From: Streptomyces toxytricini
GTDB lineage: Bacteria > Actinomycetota > Actinomycetes > Streptomycetales > Streptomycetaceae
DNA length: 62,581 nt
Reading direction: 5' to 3'
Assembly: GCF_014649915.1 (NCBI RefSeq)
Contig: NZ_BMTY01000033.1
Coordinates: forward strand, 1-62,581
Position 1 is the stretch's first letter, and each line of letters starts with the position of its first letter. The notes below the pieces were generated by a model. The model was not told the DNA's origin. It made no database searches and saw only the letters and a list, made by a program, of their open reading frames with translations. Shown piece after piece: positions 31,287-39,365 of this stretch. The position numbers and the translations under genes were made by a program.

Positions 31287-32759
31287 TCAGGCGATGTGCT
31301 CGTTCTCCAGGTCGCGCTGGTAGCGCTGCTTCAGCTCCGGCATCAGGCGGCGCAGGGCGGAGGCGCTGCGCGGGTGGACGATGCCCATGCGGTCCTGGAG
31401 GTGTATCTCCAGCTGCTCCGGGGTCGGGAAGCCGCCGTTCTCGTCGATGTACGCCCGGAAGACCTCGTACGCGGCCTCGGCGAACTTCACCTCGTCGATC
31501 CCGCCGTCCGCCTCCTCCTCGGCGGCCGCCGGGAAGAGGGCGCCCTGCCCGTCGGTCTCCGCCTGCGCGTCCAGGGCGCGCTGGGCGGCGCGGGCCTCGA
31601 GCTGGGCGGCGAGGGCCTGCCGGGCGGCCGGGTCCTGCTCGGTGTCCGGCAGCTCGGGGCCGGCCGGCGGCAGCACCGGGGTGGGCTCCAGGCCCTCGAC
31701 GTACTGCGGGTTGTAGCCGCTCTCGTACGCGGTCTGCGGGGCCCGCGGCGCGGCGAACCAGGCGCTGTTGTGGGCCGCGGGCATGGCCGTCGGGTCCACG
31801 GCGAACGGCGGCGGCGCGTGGTGCGGGACGCCCTGGGCCTGCAGCCAGGCCGCCCGGGCCTCGGCCTGGGCCTGGGTCTCCGGCTGCGGCTCGGCCTGCG
31901 CCTGCGCCCCGGCCCGCGGGTCCTGCCCGGGCCCGGACGGCACCGGCTGCGCGCCCTGCTGCGGGCCCTGACCGCCCGGACCGGCCAGGGCCTGCGGCTG
32001 CGCGGCCGCGGCGGCGCCCGCCGCCAACGCGGGGGCCTTCGCCGCGGTGTCCGCGGGCGGCAGCAGCGCGGGGTCGATCCCGGCCGCCGCCAGCCCCTCG
32101 GGGGCCGTCTGCGACAGGGGTACGCCGATGCGGGCCAGCTTCAGCGGCATCAGCGCCTCCACCGGCGCCTTGCGGCGCCAGCTGCGCCCGTACCGGGCCT
32201 GGAGCCGCGCCTGGTAGATCAGCCGGTCCTGCTCCATGCCGACGGCCTGCTCGTAGGAGCGCAGCTCCCACAGCTTCATCCGCCGCCACAGCTTGAAGGT
32301 GGGGATGGGGGAGAGCAGCCACCGCGTGATGCGGACGCCCTCCATGTGCCGGTCAGCGGTGATGTCGGCGATCCGGCCCACCGCGTGCCGGGCCGCCTCC
32401 ACGGTGACGACGAACAGCACGGGGATCACCGCGTGCATGCCGACGCCCAGCGGGTCGGGCCAGGCCGCGGCTCCGTTGAACGCGATCGTCGCCGCGGTCA
32501 GCAGCCACGCCGTCTGGCGCAGCAGCGGGAAGGGGATCCGGATCCACGTCAGCAGCAGGTCCAGGGCCAGCAGGACGCAGATGCCCGCGTCGATGCCGAT
32601 CGGGAAGACCAGCGAGAAGCTCCCGAAGCCCTTCTTCAGCGCGAGCTCGCGGACCGCGGCGTACGAGCCCGCGAAACCGATGCCCGCGATGACGACGGCA
32701 CCCGCGACGACCACGCCGATGAGTATTCGGTGCGTACGAGTCAGCTGCATCGCGGCCAC
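31287..32759 (-). CDS. DUF2637 membrane protein
   Basis: A 490-residue protein. The N-terminal 130 residues form the DUF2637 domain with about four membrane segments (ILIGVVVAGAVVIAGIGFAG, VFPIGIDAGICVLLALDLLL, then further ones), a domain shared with Spd proteins of Streptomyces conjugative plasmids but common on chromosomes. Residues 150-230 are basic and cytoplasmic, followed by an Ala/Gln/Pro-rich linker. The last 90 residues form a helical domain ending LMPELKQRYQRDLENEHIA. Function is unknown. The GTG start has GGAGGAG upstream. Confidence 0.85.
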   Translation of the reverse strand: MAAMQLTRTHRILIGVVVAGAVVIAGIGFAGSYAAVRELALKKGFGSFSLVFPIGIDAGICVLLALDLLLTWIRIPFPLLRQTAWLLTAATIAFNGAAAWPDPLGVGMHAVIPVLFVVTVEAARHAVGRIADITADRHMEGVRITRWLLSPIPTFKLWRRMKLWELRSYEQAVGMEQDRLIYQARLQARYGRSWRRKAPVEALMPLKLARIGVPLSQTAPEGLAAAGIDPALLPPADTAAKAPALAAGAAAAAQPQALAGPGGQGPQQGAQPVPSGPGQDPRAGAQAQAEPQPETQAQAEARAAWLQAQGVPHHAPPPFAVDPTAMPAAHNSAWFAAPRAPQTAYESGYNPQYVEGLEPTPVLPPAGPELPDTEQDPAARQALAAQLEARAAQRALDAQAETDGQGALFPAAAEEEADGGIDEVKFAEAAYEVFRAYIDENGGFPTPEQLEIHLQDRMGIVHPRSASALRRLMPELKQRYQRDLENEHIA

Positions 32760-32881
32760 CCGCGATCTCCTCCCCTTGTCGTGCCACGGCAGGCACAGCG
32801 TACGGGTGACTGTACGGGTGACTGAATGTCAGCCTCCACCAAGGGTCCCCGGTCCGCTGCGCCCCGCCGTGTCGGTGCCTG

Positions 32882-33661
32882 CTACTGGGACGCGGCCGGG
32901 GAAGGCTGCTGCTCGGGCTGCTTCTGCTCCTGGTTGGCGGCGTCGACGGAGGCGATGATCTCCTTGGCCGCGGCGACGGCGTCCTGGAGCAGCTTGGCGT
33001 GATCCGGTGCCCCGGCGCCCTCGTAGGCGGCGCCGTTGTAGTCGACGGTGACGACGACGTTGTGGGTGCGTGCGACGACGGTCGTGTTCGCGAAGTCCAC
33101 GTCCTTCTTCACGCCGAAGACGATCGAGGTGGCCTGGTCGCCGGTCTCGGCGACGGCCTCGGCCTTGACGTCGGTCGCGCCCTCGGTGGCCTTCGCGGTC
33201 TCGACCTGCTTGCCGTACTGCTCCTCGGCGCGCTTGTTGGCGCTGCCGAGGGAGGCGTGGGAGTCGTAGCGGACCAGGGAGACCGACAGCCAGCGGTACT
33301 GGGAGCCCTTCAGGCCGTCCGTCTTCAGGCCGTTCCAGGAGCAGCTGGCGCGGCTGCCCAGGTCGTTGGACTTGGTCGCGGTGCCGTTGGTGTCCTTCGC
33401 GTCCGGGACGAGCGTCTCGACGGTCTTGGACTGGAGGGTCTTGCACGGCTCGGGGAGCGTGGCGAAACGGGCCTTCTCCAGCTCGACCTTCGGCTTCCCA
33501 CCGGGCTTGGCGGACGCCGACGCGCCCGACTTCTTGCCGTCGCCGGATCCGGAGCCCTTGCCCTTGTCCGAGTCGGACGAGCATCCGGCGGCGGCGAATA
33601 TGACCGGGACGACGGCGGCGCAGGCGAGCACCCGGGTGAGGCGCGAAGCAGATCGGTGCAT
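32882..33661 (-). CDS. DUF3558 lipoprotein
   Basis: A 259-residue lipoprotein. The signal peptide RVLACAAVVPVIFAAAGC ends at a lipobox Cys (residue 27), and a Gly/Ser/Lys-rich linker follows. The DUF3558 domain carries the usual cysteines in EPCKTLQ and RASCSWNG, which probably pair. The C terminus is Gln/Pro-rich. DUF3558 proteins are anchored to the outer face of the membrane in actinobacteria and have no known role. A second member is encoded just upstream on the same strand. Confidence 0.87.
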   Translation of the reverse strand: MHRSASRLTRVLACAAVVPVIFAAAGCSSDSDKGKGSGSGDGKKSGASASAKPGGKPKVELEKARFATLPEPCKTLQSKTVETLVPDAKDTNGTATKSNDLGSRASCSWNGLKTDGLKGSQYRWLSVSLVRYDSHASLGSANKRAEEQYGKQVETAKATEGATDVKAEAVAETGDQATSIVFGVKKDVDFANTTVVARTHNVVVTVDYNGAAYEGAGAPDHAKLLQDAVAAAKEIIASVDAANQEQKQPEQQPSPAASQ

Positions 33662-33823
33662 GGTTCCTTCACTACGTTGAGGGACGCGTTCGTGTGGAGC
33701 GGTGGGGGCGCGGGTACGGACGCGGCGCGGGCGCGGGACCCGTGCAACGGTAGCCCCACCGGGCGTGCGGCTGCTGTGCGCGCCGTCACGCCGGGGTGTC
33801 GCGGGCCGCCGCGTCGGACGCCG

Positions 33824-34708
33824 TCAGTCGCTGAAGCGCTCGACGAGCGCCTGCGCCAGCTGCCGCGCCTTGTCCTGGGTTTCGGTGCTGGAGGGGACGG
33901 CGCCGGGCACGGCGGGCTGGACGCTGTACTCGACGGTGACGATGACGTTCGCGGTGCGGAAGACGACCCGCACGGTGCGGGACTGGGCGGCGCTGGCGCC
34001 GGCCGGGCCCAGCTTGTCCTCGATGAAGGCCTCGGCGCCGAGGCCTTCGAGGACGCGGGAGCCGAGTTCGGACGGGGAGGGCGACGGGGTGGGGGCGCCG
34101 CTGCCCGGCGCGGGGGATCCGGAGGCGGGGGGCGCGCCGGTGGCGGCCGCGGGCGGGGAGGCCGGCGGGGCCGCGGGAGGGGGGCTCGACGCCGGGGCGG
34201 CGCCGGGGGAGGCCGGGGCGCCGGGGGTGGCGGCGGGGCCGGGGAAGGGGAGGCGGGCGTCGGTGAGGCTGCGGACGTAGACCTGGCGGGCCTTGTCGTC
34301 GTCGCTCATGGTCGTCCGGTCGTAGGAGACGACCCGCTCGAAGCCGACCGCGAGCAGGCGGGTCTCCTCGGGGGTCTGCGCGCTCCAGCGGCAGCCGACG
34401 TGCCGGTCGGCGTCGTAGGAGGTGTCGGCGGTCCCGGCGTAGATCCGCTCGCGGTCCTCCTCGGTGAGGCCGGGCGCGGCCGGCAGCATGGCCCGCAGCC
34501 GCTTGCCGTCGACCGACCGGCAGGGGGAGGGCAGGCTGCGGTACTTCCCGGCGGGCGCGGGTGCGGGGGAGCTGTCGCCGGACTTGGAGTCGGTGTCGCC
34601 CCCGCCGCTGCCGCCGCCGGTGCACCCGGTCAGGCCGGCCATGCCGGCCACGAGTGCGGTGAGCACCGCGATGCCCGGCAGGACCCGCCGTACCGCCTTG
34701 CGCTGCAC
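33824..34708 (-). CDS. DUF3558-like lipoprotein
   Basis: A 294-residue lipoprotein with a signal peptide ending at the lipobox LTGC (Cys near residue 29). Cysteines in SPCRSVDG and HVGCRWSAQ match those of the neighbouring DUF3558 protein. An 80-residue Pro/Ala/Ser linker (about residues 150-220) splits the domain, which distinguishes it from the downstream paralog. The two are probably a diverged duplicate pair. It is divergent from rtcB. Confidence 0.83.
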   Translation of the reverse strand: MQRKAVRRVLPGIAVLTALVAGMAGLTGCTGGGSGGGDTDSKSGDSSPAPAPAGKYRSLPSPCRSVDGKRLRAMLPAAPGLTEEDRERIYAGTADTSYDADRHVGCRWSAQTPEETRLLAVGFERVVSYDRTTMSDDDKARQVYVRSLTDARLPFPGPAATPGAPASPGAAPASSPPPAAPPASPPAAATGAPPASGSPAPGSGAPTPSPSPSELGSRVLEGLGAEAFIEDKLGPAGASAAQSRTVRVVFRTANVIVTVEYSVQPAVPGAVPSSTETQDKARQLAQALVERFSD

Positions 34709-34900
34709 GTCCTCTGGCTCCCTTCGACCGCCCCGGCCGCCCGGCGGTCAGGAAAATGCGTTGCCGCGCTTTGGGCGCGGATGGACACAATGTCTATCGC
34801 ACACGCCGGTCCCGGCGCCGGTCTCCTGTCTGGTTTGGGGTCCTGAGCGAGGGTTTTGCGGATTCTGATTTTTCCATGGGTTTCGGGGGATTAAGCCGTT

Positions 34901-36094
34901 ATGTCGTACTTCGAGGTTGCGGGGGAGCACGTCCCCATCCGGATGTGGACCGACCCGGCGTCCGTCGAGCCGAGTGCCATGCGGCAGCTGCAGAACACCG
35001 CCACCCTGCCGTGGATCAAGGGTCTTGCCGTCATGCCGGACGTCCACTACGGCAAGGGCGCCACGGTCGGCTCGGTGATCGCGATGAAGGACGCCGTCTG
35101 CCCCGCGGCCGTCGGCGTCGACATCGGCTGCGGCATGTCCGCGGTGAAGACCTCCCTGACGGCGAACGACCTGCCGGGAGACCTGTCGGGGCTCCGCTCG
35201 AAGATCGAGCGGGCGATCCCGGTCGGCGCGGGCATGCACCGCGACCCCGTCGACGCCGACCGGCTGTACGGGTTCCCAGCGGACGGGTACGCACGGCTGT
35301 GGGACCGCTTCGACCACCTCGCGGACGCCGTGAAGTTCCGGCGCGAGCGGGCGGCGAAGCAGATCGGCACGCTGGGCACCGGCAACCACTTCATCGAGTT
35401 CTGCCTCGACGAGGAGGGCTCGGTGTGGCTGATGCTGCACTCGGGCTCCCGGAACATCGGCAACGAGCTCGCCGACCACCACATCGGCGTGGCGCGCAGC
35501 CTCGACCACAACCAGAACCTCGTCGACCGGGACCTCGCGGTCTTCCTCGCGGCGACGCCCGAGATGGAGGCGTACCGCAATGACCTCTTCTGGGCGCAGG
35601 AGTACGCCAAGTACAACCGGGCCGCGATGATGAGCCTGTTCAAGGAGGTCGTCCGGCGGGAGTTCCGCAAGGCGAAGGTGTCCTTCGAGCGGGAGATCAG
35701 CTGCCACCACAACTACGTGGCGGAGGAGCGGTACGAGGGCATGGACCTGCTGGTCACCCGCAAGGGCGCGATCCGCGCCGGCAGCGGCGACTACGGGATC
35801 ATCCCGGGCTCGATGGGCACGGGCTCGTACATCGTGAAGGGCCTCGGCAACGAGCTGTCCTTCAACTCCGCCTCCCACGGCGCGGGCCGGAAGATGAGCC
35901 GGACGGCGGCGAAGAAGCGGTTCTCCGCGCGGGACCTGGCGGAGCAGACCAGGGGCGTCGAGTGCCGCAAGGACGCGGGCGTGGTGGACGAGATCCCCGG
36001 CGCCTACAAGTCCATCGAGCAGGTCATCGACCAGCAGACCGACCTGGTCCGCGTCGTGGCCAGGCTCAAGCAGGTCATCTGCGTGAAGGGCTGA
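34901..36094 (+). CDS. rtcB: RNA-splicing ligase RtcB
   Basis: A 397-residue GTP-dependent ligase joining 2',3'-cyclic phosphate (or 3'-phosphate) and 5'-OH RNA ends. The metal Cys is in GVDIGCGMSAV near residue 75, further metal histidines are in GTGNHFIEF and HSGSRNIGN, and the guanylated His is in SASHGAGRKM near residue 326. All key residues are present. No archease or RtcA/RtcR gene is adjacent, so control is not the sigma-54 system of enterobacteria. The ATG has GGGGG upstream in an unusually AT-rich leader for this genome (34855-34900). Confidence 0.93.
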   Translation: MSYFEVAGEHVPIRMWTDPASVEPSAMRQLQNTATLPWIKGLAVMPDVHYGKGATVGSVIAMKDAVCPAAVGVDIGCGMSAVKTSLTANDLPGDLSGLRSKIERAIPVGAGMHRDPVDADRLYGFPADGYARLWDRFDHLADAVKFRRERAAKQIGTLGTGNHFIEFCLDEEGSVWLMLHSGSRNIGNELADHHIGVARSLDHNQNLVDRDLAVFLAATPEMEAYRNDLFWAQEYAKYNRAAMMSLFKEVVRREFRKAKVSFEREISCHHNYVAEERYEGMDLLVTRKGAIRAGSGDYGIIPGSMGTGSYIVKGLGNELSFNSASHGAGRKMSRTAAKKRFSARDLAEQTRGVECRKDAGVVDEIPGAYKSIEQVIDQQTDLVRVVARLKQVICVKG

Positions 36095-36116
36095 GCCCGC
36101 ACGCGGATCCGGGGGG

Positions 36117-36160
36117 ACGGAGGAGCCCCGGCGGGCACCGCCCGGCCGGGGCTCCTCCGT
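36117..36160. terminator. terminator after rtcB
   Basis: A perfect 16-bp stem (ACGGAGGAGCCCCGGC with its complement at 36145-36160) lies between the converging rtcB and SDR genes. Confidence 0.87.
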
Positions 36161-36220
36161 GCGCGCGGGTACACGGCGTGCGCATTCACCCGAACGGTGC
36201 GGACCGGCTCGTCCCCGTGC

Positions 36221-36982
36221 TCAGAGGTCGCGGTGGACCTTCGTGTTCGAGGCCTGGGCGCGGGGGCGGACGACCAGGAGGTCGATGTTGACGTGGGAGG
36301 GGCGGGTCACCGCCCAGGCGATCGTGTCGGCCACGTCGTCGGCGGTGAGCGGCTCGGCCACGCCCGCGTAGACCTTGGCGGCCTTCTCCTCGTCGCCGCG
36401 GAAGCGGGTCTTCGCGAACTCCTCCGTCCTGACCATGCCCGGGGCGATCTCGATGACGCGCACCGGCTGCCCGACGATCTCCAGGCGCAGGGTCTCCGCC
36501 AGGACGCGGGCGCCGTTCTTCGCGGCGACGTAGCCGGCGCCGCCCTCGTACGTGCCGTGCCCGGCCGTGGACGACAGCACGACGACGGTGCCGTCGCCGG
36601 AGGCGGTCAGGGCGGGCAGCAGGGCCTGGGTGACGTGCAGGGTGCCGATGACGTTGACCTCGTACATCGTGCGCCAGTCGGCGGGGTCGCCGGTGGCGAC
36701 CGGGTCGGCGCCGAGCGCGCCGCCCGCGTTGTTGACCAGGACGTCGCAGCGGTCGAGGGAGGCGGCGAAGGCGTCGACGGCGGCACGGTCGGTGACGTCG
36801 AGGGCGTACGCGGCCGCGGACAGCCCGGCCGCGCCCAGCTCGGCGGCGAGGTCCTCGATGCGGTCCTTGCGGCGGGCGGTGAGGACGACGTGGTAGCCGG
36901 CCTCGGCCAGCCGCCGGGCGGTGGCCGCGCCGATGCCGCTGCTCGCGCCGGTGACTACGGCGGTCCGGGTGGCCGTGCTCAT
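36221..36982 (-). CDS. SDR family oxidoreductase
   Basis: A 253-residue classical short-chain dehydrogenase. The cofactor loop is TGASSGIGAATA, and LTARRKDR suggests NADP preference through its Arg residues. NNAGG follows near residue 84, then the catalytic Ser in VVLSSTAGHG and YVAAKNG as the YxxxK pair. It resembles the YdfG group of serine/3-hydroxy acid dehydrogenases, but the substrate is not defined. The ATG at 36982 has GAGGAG 7 bases upstream, which excludes the codon six residues earlier. Confidence 0.9.
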   Translation of the reverse strand: MSTATRTAVVTGASSGIGAATARRLAEAGYHVVLTARRKDRIEDLAAELGAAGLSAAAYALDVTDRAAVDAFAASLDRCDVLVNNAGGALGADPVATGDPADWRTMYEVNVIGTLHVTQALLPALTASGDGTVVVLSSTAGHGTYEGGAGYVAAKNGARVLAETLRLEIVGQPVRVIEIAPGMVRTEEFAKTRFRGDEEKAAKVYAGVAEPLTADDVADTIAWAVTRPSHVNIDLLVVRPRAQASNTKVHRDL

Positions 36983-37187
36983 GTGCGGCTCCTCGTGCAT
37001 GGGCGCACGCGTGCGGTGGGGTGCGTGCGTGTGTTCGTACGGCGGACACCGCCAGCATAGGCGCGGGCCGGCCGCCGGGTACGGGCCCGTCGGCCAGGCC
37101 GCCGGACCCGCCGGATGGGGGGAGGACCCGCCCTCGTTCGTGTGATGGTCCGACCGGCCGGGCGCGGCCGCGGGCTAGCCTCCGCGC

Positions 37188-37742
37188 GTGGACGAGGAGG
37201 TGGTGGCGGTGCGCCGTGGTGCCGCTCGCAGTGTGGTGATGGGGCTCGCAGGGCTGGCCGGCGCGGCGGGGCTGCTGTGCGGCGCCTCCGGCGCGGCCGC
37301 GGCGGCCGGGGCCGCCGGCCCGGAGCCCGGCGGGCCCGCCGCGGCGGCAGCGGCCGCCCCGGAGGCCGACGTGGCCTACCACGGCAGGGTCGCCCTCGCC
37401 GGGGGCGAGCTGCGGGTGTGGCTCGTGCCGTGGAACGAGGGGCCCTCCGAGCTCCCCGACTCCACCGTGCGGCTGCGCCTGTCCGCCGAGCTCGCCGACC
37501 GGCAGGACCTGGCGGCGGGCTGCGTGCGGGCCGGGGCGCGCGAGGTGGTGTGCGAGACCGGGCCGCTGCCGCGGCACGGACAGGGCCGGCACATCGGGCT
37601 CGTCCTGGGCCTGAAGGAGCCGGTCCCCGAGGTCGTCGTCCGCATCGACACCTGGTGGAACGGCGGCGCCGCGGACCGCAACCTCGCCAACAACCAGCAC
37701 GCGGTCCTCGCCCTGGACACGGGCGACACCTACGCCTTCTGA
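37188..37742 (+). CDS. secreted hypothetical protein
   Basis: A 184-residue protein with a long N-terminal signal region (AVRRGAARSVVMGLAGLAGA) and an Ala-rich cleavage area, then an exported domain from about residue 60. The domain has two cysteines (AAGCVRAG and VVCETGPL) likely to pair, and beta-rich stretches (VVVRIDTWWNGG). It ends in DTYAF. I recognise no family; the LADRNLANNQH-like end recalls beta-sandwich repeat proteins. The GTG start has GAGG-like sequence only downstream, so the start is moderately sure. Confidence 0.65.
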   Translation: MDEEVVAVRRGAARSVVMGLAGLAGAAGLLCGASGAAAAAGAAGPEPGGPAAAAAAAPEADVAYHGRVALAGGELRVWLVPWNEGPSELPDSTVRLRLSAELADRQDLAAGCVRAGAREVVCETGPLPRHGQGRHIGLVLGLKEPVPEVVVRIDTWWNGGAADRNLANNQHAVLALDTGDTYAF

Positions 37743-37768
37743 CCGGCGCGCGCCCGCGTCGGACCGCC

Positions 37769-38506
37769 CTACGGCGCCGCCACGCCCCCGAACTCCTCGA
37801 CCGCGTCGGTGACGATGCGCTCCAGGCGGGCGTGGTGCGCGCCGCGCCAGTAGACGCGCTCGCAGGACGTGCACTGCGCGAACACGTCGTACGAGCGGTG
37901 CGTGCCGCCCTGCAGGCGGTCGCCGACGCTCTCCTTGTCGGCGTCGCGCAGCGTGCCGTTGCAGGCGGTGCAGCGCGTCCACGGCGCGAGCGCTGGCGCG
38001 AAACGGCCCAGCACGTCGCGCAGTTGCTCGTCGGGGTTGTCGCTGTACACGTACGCGCCGGCGAAGATCTCGCGGCGGCGCAGCAGTCCGCGGTCGCGGG
38101 AGAGCAGCACGCGCCGCTCGTCCGCGGAGCGGGTGGCGAGGGCGGGGTCGCCGATGTCCTCGTTCTCGTAGGCGGCGTCCACGCCGAGCAGCCGCAGGCG
38201 GCGCGCGAGGGTGCCGAGGTGCACGTCGAGGAGGAACCGCAGCGGGGCGCCGGCGATCCGCTGGGGCCGGTCCACGCCGAACACCTCGACGGTCTCGCCG
38301 GGCCGGGGCACGTACGAGAAGGGCTCCGCGCGGCCGTCGACGAGCAGCCGGCCGACCTCCGTCAGCGGGACTCCCGCGGACTCGACGACGTGGCCGAGGC
38401 TGGAGGCTCCGTCCGTGGCGGTCGGGACCCGTTCGGCGCGCCGGCCGGGCGGGACGAACAGGCGGAGTTCAGGGGCGAGGGTGAGGTGGATGCCGGGTCC
38501 GTTCAC
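37769..38506 (-). CDS. Mut7-C ubiquitin/RNase domain protein
   Basis: A 245-residue two-domain protein. Residues 1-85 form a ubiquitin-like domain, and residues 90-240 form the Mut7-C nuclease-like (PIN-type) domain with DVHLGTLARRLRLLGVDAAY and VLLSRDRGLLRRR. The latter ends in a zinc ribbon of CTACNGTL and CTSCERVYWRG. This matches the Mut7-C proteins of bacteria related to the exoribonuclease C terminus. An RNase role is inferred from the fold. It is convergent with the secreted protein gene, 26 bases apart. Confidence 0.9.
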   Translation of the reverse strand: MNGPGIHLTLAPELRLFVPPGRRAERVPTATDGASSLGHVVESAGVPLTEVGRLLVDGRAEPFSYVPRPGETVEVFGVDRPQRIAGAPLRFLLDVHLGTLARRLRLLGVDAAYENEDIGDPALATRSADERRVLLSRDRGLLRRREIFAGAYVYSDNPDEQLRDVLGRFAPALAPWTRCTACNGTLRDADKESVGDRLQGGTHRSYDVFAQCTSCERVYWRGAHHARLERIVTDAVEEFGGVAAP

Positions 38507-38610
38507 GCTGCCCAGGATGCCATCGCCGGGCGGGCCCGCGCGGCCGAATTACGGGGCCCCGGCCGCCCGGCCGCGGGCGGCGCGGGGCGCACCCCGCGCG
38601 CGGCGGCCGG

Positions 38611-39231
38611 TCAGGGCCAGACCAGGCAGTACGGCTGGTGGCCCGCCTCGTGGAGGCGCTGGCTGAAATCCTGCCATTCGTGCAGCAGCTGGTACACGTT
38701 GAACGCGTCGCGCGGGCCCCCGCGGTCGGGCACCGTGGACCAGATGAACGCGGCCGCGCCGACGGACTCCTCGCCGATGTCGCGCAGCGGGTCGACGACC
38801 GTCGTCGGCAGCTTGACCACCGCGTAGTCCGGGTGCAGGACGACCAGCTCCAGCGGCGGCACCTTGTGCAGGGGTATGCCCTGGATGCCGGTCAGCACCA
38901 TCGCCGCCATGGTCTCCGGCTTGATCTTCGTGAACATGCCGCCCATGCCGAGCTCGTCGCCGCCGAGCTCCTCCGGCCGCATGGTCACGGGCACGCGGGC
39001 CGCCGTCGCACCGTCCGGCGCGCCGAAGTACTTGTACGTCACGCCCATGCCGCGGCCCTTGGGCACCGGGCCGTCGAGTTCCTCCGCGGCCGGCGCGGGT
39101 GCGGGCACGGGCTCGGCCGCGTCCGCGGCGCGGCGGCGGTGCCTGCCGCGGCGGCGGGCTTCGCGGGCCTCGCGGGCGCGCTTCGGGTCGAGGTCGTCCG
39201 TACCCTCGCCCGGTCCACCACCGCGTTGCAT
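38611..39231 (-). CDS. conserved hypothetical protein
   Basis: A 206-residue protein. The first 60 residues are charged (KRAREAREARRRGRHRRRA) and Pro/Ala-rich; the rest is a globular domain starting GMGVTYKYFGAPDG. It contains PHKV-like and VVLHPDYAVVKLP strands and ends LHEAGHQPYCLVWP. I do not recognise a named family, but it resembles a protein usually found beside hemL in Streptomyces. The start at 39231 (MQRGGG) is tentative; it has GGTGGAG very close upstream. It is divergent from hemL. Confidence 0.65.
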   Translation of the reverse strand: MQRGGGPGEGTDDLDPKRAREAREARRRGRHRRRAADAAEPVPAPAPAAEELDGPVPKGRGMGVTYKYFGAPDGATAARVPVTMRPEELGGDELGMGGMFTKIKPETMAAMVLTGIQGIPLHKVPPLELVVLHPDYAVVKLPTTVVDPLRDIGEESVGAAAFIWSTVPDRGGPRDAFNVYQLLHEWQDFSQRLHEAGHQPYCLVWP

Positions 39232-39365
39232 ATCTCCACCCGACTGGTCTTGCCTGCCCCGGCCCCGCGGCTGCCGCCACGCAGCCTGATCATCATGGCA
39301 GTGACCTCCCCCGGGGCGGCGCGGTGAAACGCCCGTCCGCAAGTCGGTCGCGGCCTGATGAGACC

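Noticed and set aside
36185..37982. 598-residue frame spanning the SDR gene on the same strand
   Set aside because: It is in a different frame from the SDR, lacks domains and is a composition shadow.
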